A stretch of 64,000 nt of DNA from Zunongwangia sp. HGR-M22 (GCF_027594425.1 NZ_CP115159.1:2496001-2560000); one strand, 5' to 3'. Counted from the first letter of the stretch, positions 8,293 to 16,637 are shown. Numbers and translations: made by a program. Notes: generated by a model not told the origin, from the sequence alone.

Positions 8293-9108
8293 TTAGTTCT
8301 CTTTTAAATTACGCCATACTCTTGCACTCCTTCTTATTTCTTCATCTAATCGCTCTAGTTGTGATGATGTCTGTGGAGTTGCATTAGGAACCAATTCAGG
8401 TAAAACGACTTCAATCATTATTGGTCCTTCAAAATTTAATTCCTCTAAAACAGCATGATGATTTACAAAATCTACCTGCCCTCTGCCTATTCCAGATCGA
8501 TTAGAATCTGAAATCTGATAACTAAGCATAAAATCAGAAGCTTCTTTTATCGCCTGTATAGGATCGCTTTCTTCGATATGCATATGAAAACTATCCAATA
8601 TTAAACTAAAGTTGTTGTGGCCAACAGCATTTATTAAATCTAAACCTTTTGAAACTGTGTGTATCATCGTCGATTCGTATCTATTAACACACTCATAAGC
8701 TAATTTCACTTTTTTGAGCTGTGCATAGGCATCTAAAGTTTTGCAGCACTCCACTAACATCGACCAACTTTCTTCAGCATTAGGACAATTAGTAGTCCAC
8801 TGTGCTAAGCCTTGTAACGTAACTACCGGTACATCTGTCTCAACTGCGAAATCTATCATCTTTTTATAAAACTCGATTGCCGATGATTTATTCGCCTCCT
8901 CTAAAATCGGTGGGGCGCAGTTGTAAGGATCTATGGCAAAAATTTCAATTTCAAAATGATCTGCCGCGGCTCTTATTTCTTTAGCATCGTAATTACGCCA
9001 ATCTCCAGAAAACTGTATCCCGTCAAGATTTAATAATTTTACTTTTTCCATTAATTTATTAGGATCTTCAATCCCCAAAATCCAAGAGCAAACTCCAATT
9101 TTATTCAT
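8293..9108 (-). CDS. Sugar phosphate isomerase/epimerase-like TIM-barrel protein
   Basis: The 271-residue protein has the pattern of the xylose-isomerase-like TIM barrel (AP endonuclease 2 family). It opens with IGVCSWILG, then has KLAYECVNRYES with a probable metal glutamate, FSLILDSFHMHIEE with Asp and His, and IMIEVVLPE with a late glutamate. Such proteins isomerise or epimerise sugars or inositol derivatives. The substrate cannot be told here, and there are no sugar-catabolism neighbours. It appears to be monocistronic. Confidence 0.8.
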   Translation of the reverse strand: MNKIGVCSWILGIEDPNKLMEKVKLLNLDGIQFSGDWRNYDAKEIRAAADHFEIEIFAIDPYNCAPPILEEANKSSAIEFYKKMIDFAVETDVPVVTLQGLAQWTTNCPNAEESWSMLVECCKTLDAYAQLKKVKLAYECVNRYESTMIHTVSKGLDLINAVGHNNFSLILDSFHMHIEESDPIQAIKEASDFMLSYQISDSNRSGIGRGQVDFVNHHAVLEELNFEGPIMIEVVLPELVPNATPQTSSQLERLDEEIRRSARVWRNLKEN

Positions 9109-9195
9109 CTAAATTCGTTTTACTTCCTAAAGATAAATCCAATTCTTAAAATCCTTGTTAGTTTCTAGTTAATTCTGAAAATGTTTTTAACTGAA

Positions 9196-9636
9196 CTACT
9201 TTTCACTCATCTTTCCAATCATTTTGTATAACAATCGGTATAATTCTTTTGCTTCATCTAAGGATAATGGAAGTTGTTCGGCTAACATTGCGGGTACATC
9301 GCAAGCCTGATCTTTTAAAGCTTTTCCTTTTTCGGTTAGGGTTATTACAATATTACGTTCATCGGTTTCAGAGCGTTTTCGCTCTAAATATCCACGTTGC
9401 TGAAGTCGCTTTAAAAGCGGCGTTAAAGTGTTAGATTGTAACTGAAGTTTCTCTGCAACTGTACTTAAATTTACCTCATCTTTTTCCCAAAGCACCATTA
9501 ACACCAAATATTGCGGGTAGGTAAGATCTAAATCTTTCAACATTGGCTGATATCGCTGAATCACTAATCGTGAAGCCGTATACAACGGAAAACAAAGTTG
9601 ATTTTCCAGTTTTAAATTTTCATATTTCTCACTCAT
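9196..9636 (-). CDS. ohrR: OhrR, MarR-family organic peroxide sensor
   Basis: The 146-residue MarR-type winged helix protein carries the OhrR sensing cysteine at residue 15 within QLCFPLYTASR. The recognition-helix region is SNTLTPLLKRLQQRGYLERKR and the wing is SETDERN. In OhrR proteins oxidation of this cysteine by organic hydroperoxides releases DNA and derepresses ohr. Only one other cysteine is present (C112), so a one-cysteine or C15-C112 mechanism is possible. The target ohr lies directly upstream on the same strand, separated by a terminator. Confidence 0.92.
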   Translation of the reverse strand: MSEKYENLKLENQLCFPLYTASRLVIQRYQPMLKDLDLTYPQYLVLMVLWEKDEVNLSTVAEKLQLQSNTLTPLLKRLQQRGYLERKRSETDERNIVITLTEKGKALKDQACDVPAMLAEQLPLSLDEAKELYRLLYKMIGKMSEK

Positions 9637-9690
9637 TATTCAGCAATTTTTGAGGTTTACAGCCCTATTTTTCAATTGGAAAATTAATAA

Positions 9691-9731
9691 AAAAAAACCC
9701 TTTCCGCAGTAAAGCAAAAAGGGATTTTTTA
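9691..9731 (-). terminator. Terminator between ohr and ohrR
   Basis: An imperfect stem (AAAAACCCTTT paired with AAAAGGGATTTTT) with flanking A and T runs lies after the 3' end of ohr and before ohrR. It suggests the two genes have separate transcripts. Confidence 0.6.
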
Positions 9732-9815
9732 TTATTAGTTTTAGTTCCTGTTCACTTTTAAGTTGAAGAAAATTAGGTAACTTGTTTAGTTTGACCAGTA
9801 ACTTTTCACGATGAG

Positions 9816-9836
9816 ACCCTGAATCAAGTTCAGGGT
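9816..9836. repeat. Palindromic REP-like intergenic element
   Basis: ACCCTGAA and TTCAGGGT form a perfect 8-base stem around the loop TCAAG. Together with the flanking GTGACG this resembles a dispersed palindrome (GTCACCCTGAACTTG...TTCAGGGTCTC) that I recall as repeated in many Bacteroidota genomes. Only one copy lies in this window, so repeat status rests on memory rather than on the sequence. Confidence 0.55.
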
Positions 9837-9851
9837 GACGAACTATTGAAT

Positions 9852-10268
9852 TTAAATTACTTCTAATTCTACCTCAATATTTCCGCGAGTGGCGTTAGAG
9901 TACGGACAAACTTGGTGTGCTTGTTCTACCAATTCTTGCGCTTTTTCGTTCTCAACTCCAGGAATTTCTACCGCAAGTTTTACGGCTAATTGAAATCCGC
10001 CTTTATCATTTGGGCCAATTCCTACGGTAGCTTTTACTACTGTTGGATTTTCGGGTTTTACTTTGGCTTTGCTCATCACTAAATTTAAAGCGCTATCAAA
10101 ACAAGCGGCATAACCTGCTGCAAATAATTGCTCGGGATTGGTAGCTCCTCCATTTCCGCCTAATTCTTTCGGCATTAAAACGTCAAAATCTACAAATCCG
10201 TCTTCACTTTTTACGTGTCCATTTCTTCCTCCGGTGGCTTCTACTGTGGTTTGATATTGTGTTTTCAT
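9852..10268 (-). CDS. ohr: Organic hydroperoxide resistance protein (OsmC/Ohr family)
   Basis: The 138-residue protein has the two redox cysteines of Ohr, C56 in AAGYAACFDSAL and C121 in HQVCPYSNATRGN. The N-terminal TTVEATGGRNGHVKSEDG region is also typical of Ohr rather than OsmC. Ohr is a lipoyl- or dithiol-dependent peroxidase that detoxifies organic hydroperoxides and peroxynitrite, and its lipoyl partner can be reduced by lipoamide dehydrogenase. It is next to ohrR, and a promoter with a possible OhrR operator lies just upstream. Confidence 0.96.
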   Translation of the reverse strand: MKTQYQTTVEATGGRNGHVKSEDGFVDFDVLMPKELGGNGGATNPEQLFAAGYAACFDSALNLVMSKAKVKPENPTVVKATVGIGPNDKGGFQLAVKLAVEIPGVENEKAQELVEQAHQVCPYSNATRGNIEVELEVI

Positions 10269-10292
10269 AACTAATTTATTTTTTTAAATCAT

Positions 10293-10310
10293 TAACGATT
10301 AAATCGCGTA
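10293..10310 (-). promoter_or_regulatory. Candidate OhrR operator
   Basis: The core CGATT-A-AATCG at 10296-10306 is a perfect odd-centred palindrome extended by TA at both outer ends. Its layout resembles the Bacillus OhrR box (TACAATT-A-AATTGTA) with A/T to G/C changes. It lies just downstream of the ohr -7 box, where bound OhrR would block transcription. Binding is inferred. Confidence 0.45.
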
Positions 10311-10315
10311 CGATA

Positions 10316-10323
10316 CAAATCTA
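10316..10323 (-). promoter_or_regulatory. Putative -7 box of ohr
   Basis: The minus strand reads TAGATTTG, an exact TAnnTTTG match, 47 bases before the ATG. A TTG lies 15 bases further upstream, slightly closer than the usual 17-23, within the loop side of a long inverted repeat. Confidence 0.45.
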
Positions 10324-10328
10324 TCAAA

Positions 10329-10356
10329 AGAAGCTTAACAATAGTGTTAAGCTTCT
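10329..10356 (-). terminator. Perfect 12-base inverted repeat, probable terminator of the MRJP-like gene
   Basis: AGAAGCTTAACA and TGTTAAGCTTCT pair perfectly around a 4-base loop. On the minus strand a short T run follows. It lies about 115 bases after the MRJP-like stop and immediately upstream of the ohr -7 box, so it could also influence ohr. Confidence 0.5.
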
Positions 10357-10440
10357 CTCAAAGTTTACAATAAATTTTCTAAAAGCGATCTTACAAGGCA
10401 TTCAACAGAAAAAATTCTTACTTCCTAGCAAGTCTCTAAA

Positions 10441-10464
10441 CATTTAATCTCGATGATCGAGTAA
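10441..10464. repeat. Dispersed palindromic repeat, copy 1
   Basis: The sequence around CTCGATGATCGAG is nearly identical to a second copy at 44010-44034 (CTCGATCATCGAG core with the same CATTTAAT flank). Both lie within about 10 bases of the 3' end of a minus-strand gene. Confidence 0.6.
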
Positions 10465-10469
10465 ATTTT

Positions 10470-11576
10470 CTATGGAAGTTTTACTCGGAATATCTGATAC
10501 GGAAATTCAACATTAGATTCGCCATCATTCCAAAACGATTGGCGCTGTAATTGCGAACACGAAAAATACAAAAATCCATCACTTCCTATGCCTAAAGAAT
10601 CGGGCCAAAGCAATCTAGAATCCTGAACCAACGTATGTACTTTGCCATCTTTCGGACTGACATATTTTACGGAATAGTCTACAGAATTGGTTAAATAAAC
10701 GTTCCCTTTTTGATCGGCTATCAGGCCGTGAGTAATACCAACTTTGCCCAAATCTTCCACTTTTGCTTCCAGCTCACGTTCAGAAAGCGAAGCATCGGCT
10801 AAAAATTTGGTTTCAATTCTATACAAATTCAATTTATTAATGGGTTTGAAGTAGAAATACTTGTTGTCTGAAGTCAGCGCAATTCCATTTACATTCGAGC
10901 TAAACGGCTTTCCATCTTTGTTACGCATTTCTTTTCCGTGATACGTCAAAACTACCTCCGGATTCGCTTTAGTAGCTTCAATATTTTGTAAAACCGTCCG
11001 TGTATTTCCGGTTTTTAAATCTAGAATTACTACTGCTGCTTGTCCGGGATCTGAAAGATACCCAAGCTGTTTATCGGTATCAATTCTAATATCATTTAAA
11101 CCGGAAACTGTTTTGTCTAAATCTTCAAAATAATAGACGTGTTCAAACTCATCAGTTTTCAAATTGATTTTCAGCAACTTAAACTTTCCTGCTTCCGCTT
11201 TTCCGTCATCACCAAAAATAGATCCGCCAGATGATGGTTTTGAATCGAGTATCCAAAGCATATCGTTTGCATCTACATACAAATCTTGCACTTTTACAAA
11301 GCGTTTTTTCTCGTTACCAGCATGTGTATTCCACGCTTTGTTAGGATACGGAACGGTTTTACCCTCAATAATTTCTGTTAAACCGTATTTATAAGGCTTA
11401 CCTTCTCTATAAGGAAACGATACAAAAACGCGATTATCAGAGGAAACGCTTAGACCAATGGCCATATATTCGCCTAAATCGGCTACGGTTTCTAGATTAT
11501 CACTATGATATTCTTGTGCTGCAACAGGTTGAAAAAGGAGCATTAAGACGATACAATATAAACTGGTTTTCATCAT
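10470..11576 (-). CDS. Secreted Yellow/MRJP-like (L-dopachrome tautomerase-related) protein
   Basis: The start is placed at the ATG at 11576, which overlaps the upstream stop as TAATG and is followed by a clean Sec signal peptide (SLYCIVLMLLFQPVAAQ). The 368-residue protein then shows the six-bladed propeller pattern of the major royal jelly/Yellow family, including GLNDIRIDTDKQLGYLSDPG, SSNVNGIALTSDNKYFYF, HGLIADQKGNVYLTNS and LLWPDSLGIGSDGFLYFSCS. Bacterial members have no settled function. Translational coupling to the Tat-exported aldo/keto reductase suggests a shared periplasmic role. Confidence 0.82.
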   Translation of the reverse strand: MMKTSLYCIVLMLLFQPVAAQEYHSDNLETVADLGEYMAIGLSVSSDNRVFVSFPYREGKPYKYGLTEIIEGKTVPYPNKAWNTHAGNEKKRFVKVQDLYVDANDMLWILDSKPSSGGSIFGDDGKAEAGKFKLLKINLKTDEFEHVYYFEDLDKTVSGLNDIRIDTDKQLGYLSDPGQAAVVILDLKTGNTRTVLQNIEATKANPEVVLTYHGKEMRNKDGKPFSSNVNGIALTSDNKYFYFKPINKLNLYRIETKFLADASLSERELEAKVEDLGKVGITHGLIADQKGNVYLTNSVDYSVKYVSPKDGKVHTLVQDSRLLWPDSLGIGSDGFLYFSCSQLQRQSFWNDGESNVEFPYQIFRVKLP

Positions 11577-12703
11577 TATTTGGGTTCTGGTGCATTTTGA
11601 GCTATTAAGCCTTTTGTTTTTAATTCTTTCCAAAAATCAGATGGTATGTTCACCGACATCGATTTTGCATTCGCAGCCGACTGCGCCGCAGAACTTGCTC
11701 CGGGAATCACACTTGAAACAACAACAGGCGCGGCACAAAACTGAAGTGCTGCCGTAGCTAAATCTACCTTATATTTATCGGCTACTTTTTGTAATTCAGC
11801 TCTTTTTTCTAAGTATTTTTCAGGAATATCTTTGCTATAATCAAACCTATCTTTCCCTGCTAAAAATCCGGAATTAAACGGTGCTCCAACCACAATACTA
11901 ATTCCTTCTCGCTCACATACCGGAAAAACGTTATTTAAATCATCTTCATGATAAATCAACGAATATTGTTTGGCCGACAAGAAAATATCAGGATCGGCTA
12001 CTTGAATAGTTTCTAAAATAGGTTCAGTAGTATTTACGCCCAATCCCCAAGCTTTAATTAAACCTTCTTCTCGCATTTTGGTGAGCTCGGGCATTGCGCC
12101 ATTTTTGGCTTGTTCAAAATATTTTTCATAATCACTTCTAGAGAAATCAGGATTATCGGGTGATAAATCGTGAATAAAAACAATGTCTAAATAAGCCAAA
12201 CCTAAACGATGTAAACTATCTTCAACCGATTTTCTGGTTGCTTCCGCAGAATAATCGTATGTGTAATTCATATTTAACTTTCCTTTCCATAAACCATCGG
12301 GCATACTAAAATTAGCATCGGGTATTAATAATCTTCCCACCTTGGTAGATAGCACAAAATCTTCACGATTTTTATTGAAAAGATAACTTCCCATTCTGCG
12401 TTCACTTATGCCTAAGCCATACCAAGGTGAGGTATCGAAATAACGCACACCATTTTCCCAAGCAGCATCCATTGCGCCACGAATTTCTTCATCTGAATTT
12501 ACGTGAAACCCATTTCCGGCAGCAACGCCACCCATACCAAATTTCCATTCGGGTTTAAATTTTTCTCGTAAATGGTTATTTTTAATTTTTGCTGAAGGAA
12601 TTGCGCCGCTAGCTGTGCTTGCTGCACTTAATATTGAAGGTGCCGCCAGTATTACGGCAGAACCTAAAATTGACTTCTGTATAAAATTTCTTCGGTTAGC
12701 CAT
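11576..12703 (-). CDS. Tat-exported aldo/keto reductase
   Basis: The 375-residue protein begins with a twin-arginine motif (NRRNFIQKS) and a hydrophobic, alanine-rich segment ending near residue 33, so it is probably exported folded. The mature part is an aldo/keto reductase barrel with the catalytic D90 and Y95 in GVRYFDTSPWYG, the LDIVFIHD segment with its histidine, and a C-terminal region that includes SSVIPGASS for NADP binding. It most resembles the D-threo-aldose dehydrogenase-type subfamily. Its TAA overlaps the start of the MRJP-like gene. The electron donor outside the cytoplasm is unclear, which makes the Tat signal notable. Confidence 0.88.
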   Translation of the reverse strand: MANRRNFIQKSILGSAVILAAPSILSAASTASGAIPSAKIKNNHLREKFKPEWKFGMGGVAAGNGFHVNSDEEIRGAMDAAWENGVRYFDTSPWYGLGISERRMGSYLFNKNREDFVLSTKVGRLLIPDANFSMPDGLWKGKLNMNYTYDYSAEATRKSVEDSLHRLGLAYLDIVFIHDLSPDNPDFSRSDYEKYFEQAKNGAMPELTKMREEGLIKAWGLGVNTTEPILETIQVADPDIFLSAKQYSLIYHEDDLNNVFPVCEREGISIVVGAPFNSGFLAGKDRFDYSKDIPEKYLEKRAELQKVADKYKVDLATAALQFCAAPVVVSSVIPGASSAAQSAANAKSMSVNIPSDFWKELKTKGLIAQNAPEPK

Positions 12704-12797
12704 AGTTTTATTTTTGATTCAATTCAGAACAATTTGTTTTTATCCCTAAATTATTAAGTAAGGGCTGAACAGAAAGATTTTTGAAGTTAAACTCTAG

Positions 12798-14309
12798 TTA
12801 ATTTGAAGCTACTTTGGAGTTGGTTTCCGGAGTTTCAAAAGGAATCAATTTCTTATAATGCTTGTAACGCAAAAAGATTTCTTTTACGTATAAAAAAGGC
12901 TCTCGACCTCTTACAAAACCGTATTTAACTTCCGGCCGACTAAAAAATTCACGCGAGCTTAACTTCAGCATATAATCTTCTACATTATCGTCCCATTGGT
13001 ATGGATCTTCATCAAAAGCTTTGGCCAATCGTTGGGCATCACGAACGTGACCCAAACCACAGTTATAGGCGGCAAGCGTAAATTTTATTTTTTGAATACT
13101 ATCTGTTACGTTTGTAAACTTCTCTTTTAACTGTTCTAAATATTTGGTACCGCCTCTAATATTTTCTGAAGGATTTGTAATATCAGAAATTCCTAAATCT
13201 TTCGCTGTGGCCGGCATAATTTGCATTAAACCTCCTGCCCCAGCCCAAGAATTTTCATTGGGTTTAAAACGAGATTCTTGAAAAATTTGAGAACTCAGCA
13301 ATCGCCAGTCCCAACCTAATCGTGCTACATTGGTTTTTACAATTTCGTCGTACTGACTAATTTTCCCTTCATTTTTACTGTAAAACTTACTTTTAATTCG
13401 GCGTCTGTACGATTTCTTGTTTTTGAAATATTTATTATAAACCACATAGTAAAAGTCTTTTTTCTTGATATTTTTTAACCACGCATTAATCTCAGCTAAT
13501 AGTTCAGATGAATTTTTTCGAACTGCCCAAGCAATGCGTTGCGAAAAACTGATCTCGGTATCAATATCCAAAATCGGATTGTAGGTTTGATTGATCGCCG
13601 CAATATTATAGTCGGCAATGGTATAATCAATCTCTTCATTCACCACCATTTTAATAATATCTTCGGTAGTTTTATTGCCCGGCACTAACTGAATATCGAT
13701 CTGCCCGCCAATTTCATCTTCTAAATTCTCCAATCGTTCAAAATAAGACGAATTTTTGCGTACGTGCACTGTTTTCCCAATCATCTCGATAGGATCATTG
13801 ATCGTTTGCTTTTTTATTTTGTACATCGGTAATCTTCGCCAATCTTCCGGACGGCGCTGCACCAAAACCTGATGGGTGAGGTAATGATAATCGGTAAAAT
13901 TCACCAGCTTTTTTCGGTCTTCAGTTACCGACAGCCCAAAGGCAATTAAATCGCCTTCGCCGGCATTTAACATATCAAATAAATGATCGATATCTTCGGC
14001 AACTTTTATATCTAATTCCAGGTTTAAGTGTTCAGCTAGTTTCTTCACCAATTCATATTCAAACCCCATCGGTTTTCCACGGTATAAAAAGTAACTGGTA
14101 GAATTATAAATGGTAATAACGGTGAGTTTCCCATCCTCTTTTATTTCTGAAAAAGATTTGGAATATTGATTAATTGCAAGTTCGGGAGAATCTTCAGCGT
14201 TAGTATTTCTACTCTCAGAACAATTTAAAAGAGTCCCTAATAAGAATATACAAATGCTAAACTTGAAAATATTACTATGTGTAAAAAAATGGCGTAAAGG
14301 TCTAATCAT
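12798..14309 (-). CDS. mltF: MltF-type membrane-bound lytic transglycosylase (lipoprotein)
   Basis: The 503-residue protein has a signal peptide ending in the lipobox LLNC (C30). A solute-binding-protein family 3 domain spans about residues 60-290. A lytic transglycosylase SLT domain follows, from about 320 to 460, with catalytic glutamate E345 in SQIFQESRF and GAGGLMQIMPATAKDLG. This two-domain order defines MltF, which cleaves peptidoglycan strands at the outer membrane. The binding-like domain is thought to regulate activity. The gene stands alone on the minus strand, divergent from eutB. Confidence 0.93.
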   Translation of the reverse strand: MIRPLRHFFTHSNIFKFSICIFLLGTLLNCSESRNTNAEDSPELAINQYSKSFSEIKEDGKLTVITIYNSTSYFLYRGKPMGFEYELVKKLAEHLNLELDIKVAEDIDHLFDMLNAGEGDLIAFGLSVTEDRKKLVNFTDYHYLTHQVLVQRRPEDWRRLPMYKIKKQTINDPIEMIGKTVHVRKNSSYFERLENLEDEIGGQIDIQLVPGNKTTEDIIKMVVNEEIDYTIADYNIAAINQTYNPILDIDTEISFSQRIAWAVRKNSSELLAEINAWLKNIKKKDFYYVVYNKYFKNKKSYRRRIKSKFYSKNEGKISQYDEIVKTNVARLGWDWRLLSSQIFQESRFKPNENSWAGAGGLMQIMPATAKDLGISDITNPSENIRGGTKYLEQLKEKFTNVTDSIQKIKFTLAAYNCGLGHVRDAQRLAKAFDEDPYQWDDNVEDYMLKLSSREFFSRPEVKYGFVRGREPFLYVKEIFLRYKHYKKLIPFETPETNSKVASN

Positions 14310-14521
14310 TAAATAGCTGATTTTCTTAAATATAGCTATTTATCTCCAGATATAAAATTTATTCATTTTTTATCAATTATTAATTCATAATAAAAACAAA
14401 TATTCATAATTATTTGGATATAATTTATAATTATCAATTATAAACTATCGAATATTAAATTAGTATTCTTTAAACATTTAATACCATAACAATTTGGTAA
14501 CTTTCTATAAAAGTGGATTTT

Positions 14522-15892
14522 ATGAGTTACAAATTCAGTGCAAATCATATTACTTATAATTTTAGAGATCTTAAGGAATTGCTAGCCAAAGCTAGTCCAT
14601 ATCGTTCTGGTGATGTTCTTGCTGGTCTCGCTGCCAAGGACAATAAAGAACGCGTGGCAGCGCAGTATGCTTTAAGCGAAGTTCCACTAAAAGACTTTTT
14701 AGAAAACCCCATTATTCCTTATGCTGAAGATGAAGTTACTCGCTTAATTATAGATAGCCATAATGCCGAGGCTTTTTACCCAATATCGCAATTTAGTGTG
14801 GGAGAATTTAGAGATTGGCTGTTGAGTTATGAAGCTACTCCGGAAATACTAAAAAAAATTTCTCCCGGACTTACTCCAGAAATGGTTGCAGCAGTTTCAA
14901 AATTAATGCGGAATCAAGATCTTATAAAAATTGCGCAAAAATGTGAGGTCGTGACAAAGTTCAGAAATACGATTGGACTAAAAGATCGATTTTCAGTTCG
15001 ATTACAGCCCAACAATCCCGTAGATGATCCTAAAGCGATTGCGGCTAGCACGATAGACGGACTACTATATGGCTGCGGCGATGCCGTGATAGGAATTAAC
15101 CCTGCAACCGATAGCCCAACCGCTGTTTCAGAATTATTGAAATTATTGGATAATTTTAGGCAACAGTACGAAATTCCTACCCAAACTTGCATTCTTAGTC
15201 ATATTAGTACGACAATGGAGATTATTCAAAAAGCACCTGTAGATCTAATTTTTCAATCTATTGGTGGCACTCAAAAAGCAAACGAATCTTTTGGAATTAA
15301 TCTGGCAATGCTTCAGGAAGCTTACGAAGCCGGACTAAGTTTGGATCGAGGGACTATTGGAAAACAAATGATGTATTTTGAAACCGGACAAGGATCGGAA
15401 CTTTCGGCTAACGCACATCATGATATCGACCAACAAACCTGTGAAGTAAGGTGCTATGCCATAGCTAGAAAGTACAATCCGTTTTTAGTAAATACAGTTG
15501 TTGGTTTTATTGGTCCTGAGTATTTATATGATGGTAAACAAATTACTCGTGCTGCTTTAGAAGATCATTTCTGTGGAAAATTAATGGGATTACCTATGGG
15601 ATGTGATGTTTGTTATACCAATCATGCTGAAGCCGATCAAGACGACATGGATTCTTTACTAACGCTTTTAGGAGTTGCCGGATGTAATTACATTATGGGA
15701 GTTCCGGGAGCAGATGATATTATGCTGAACTACCAAAGCACTTCCTTTCATGATGCCATGTATGTACGAAAAGTTTTAAATAAACGTCCTGCTCCCGAAT
15801 TTGAAGAATGGCTCTTAAAAATGGGAATTATTGATGAAAAAGGAAATCGCCAGCCTTTACCAGAATCTCATAAATTGATCAGCAATGGATAA
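14522..15892 (+). CDS. eutB: Ethanolamine ammonia-lyase large subunit
   Basis: The start is taken at the ATG at 14522; an in-frame GTG 9 bases earlier is less likely. The 456-residue protein aligns by eye to EutB along its length: SPYRSGDVLAGLAA near the N-terminus, RLQPNNPVDDP in the middle, then YFETGQGSELSANAHH, DQQTCEVRCYA, GLPMGCDVCYTNHAEAD and PGADDIMLNYQSTSFHD. It is the catalytic, adenosylcobalamin-dependent subunit that converts ethanolamine to acetaldehyde and ammonia. It overlaps eutC by 8 bases. No other eut gene or cobalamin riboswitch is visible nearby. Confidence 0.96.
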   Translation: MSYKFSANHITYNFRDLKELLAKASPYRSGDVLAGLAAKDNKERVAAQYALSEVPLKDFLENPIIPYAEDEVTRLIIDSHNAEAFYPISQFSVGEFRDWLLSYEATPEILKKISPGLTPEMVAAVSKLMRNQDLIKIAQKCEVVTKFRNTIGLKDRFSVRLQPNNPVDDPKAIAASTIDGLLYGCGDAVIGINPATDSPTAVSELLKLLDNFRQQYEIPTQTCILSHISTTMEIIQKAPVDLIFQSIGGTQKANESFGINLAMLQEAYEAGLSLDRGTIGKQMMYFETGQGSELSANAHHDIDQQTCEVRCYAIARKYNPFLVNTVVGFIGPEYLYDGKQITRAALEDHFCGKLMGLPMGCDVCYTNHAEADQDDMDSLLTLLGVAGCNYIMGVPGADDIMLNYQSTSFHDAMYVRKVLNKRPAPEFEEWLLKMGIIDEKGNRQPLPESHKLISNG

Positions 15893-16637
15893 ATCAAAAT
15901 TATATAAAAATAAAATACAGAAAGATCCATATACTAATTTGAGAGAACTTTCACGCGCGAGAATTGCCTTAGGAAACACAGGGGGAAGCCAATCTTTGCA
16001 AGATGTACTACAATTTCAAATGGATCACGCTAAAGCAAGAGATGCTATTTATTCTGAATTTGATATTCAAAAACTCGAAATGGATGTCGAAAAATTCAAC
16101 CTACCTATTTTCAAATTTAAGACTCAGGCAAAAGATCGTGAAGAATATTTGAAACGCCCCGATCTTGGAAAATTATTGGCCGATACTGATGTACAAAACA
16201 ACAAAGAATATGACATTATTTTGAATCTTGTTGATGGCTTATCTCCCGAGGCTACTAAACATAGTATTCCTATTATAGCGCAATTATTACCCGATTTAAA
16301 AGCAACCTATTCTTTTGCAATATGTATTATTGAAAATGGTCGGGTAGCCATTGGAGATGAAATTGCAGAAAAATTGAATGGAAAATTTACCGCTACATTT
16401 ATTGGTGAGCGACCAGGGTTATCAAGCCCGGAAAGCTTAGGAATTTACACTACTTACAATCCAAAAAGCGGCACTACCGACGAGAAAAGAAATTGTATTT
16501 CTAATATCCATAACGATGGCATGAAAACCAGGGCGGCAGTAGACTTACTCAAATTTTTAATTAAGGAATCTTTTGCTAAAAAAATAAGCGGTGTTTCGTT
16601 GAAATCTGATATTAGAGAACAAAAAGATATCTGTTAG
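15885..16637 (+). CDS. eutC: Ethanolamine ammonia-lyase small subunit
   Basis: The 250-residue protein shows EutC features: LSRARIALGNTGGSQ near the N-terminus, DHAKARDAI, GLSPEATKHSIPII, FIGERPGLSSPESLGIY and RNCISNIHNDG. EutC binds with EutB to form the lyase and the cobalamin site. Its ATG lies inside the eutB end with an 8-base overlap, so translation is probably coupled. The stop codon is embedded in a hairpin that probably terminates the two-gene unit. Length is slightly short of the enteric protein (about 295) because the N-terminal extension is missing. Confidence 0.95.
   Translation: MDKSKLYKNKIQKDPYTNLRELSRARIALGNTGGSQSLQDVLQFQMDHAKARDAIYSEFDIQKLEMDVEKFNLPIFKFKTQAKDREEYLKRPDLGKLLADTDVQNNKEYDIILNLVDGLSPEATKHSIPIIAQLLPDLKATYSFAICIIENGRVAIGDEIAEKLNGKFTATFIGERPGLSSPESLGIYTTYNPKSGTTDEKRNCISNIHNDGMKTRAAVDLLKFLIKESFAKKISGVSLKSDIREQKDIC

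Noticed and set aside
14310..14521. Cobalamin riboswitch before eutB
   Set aside because: The region is AT-rich with no B12-box-like sequence or multi-stem fold that I could find.
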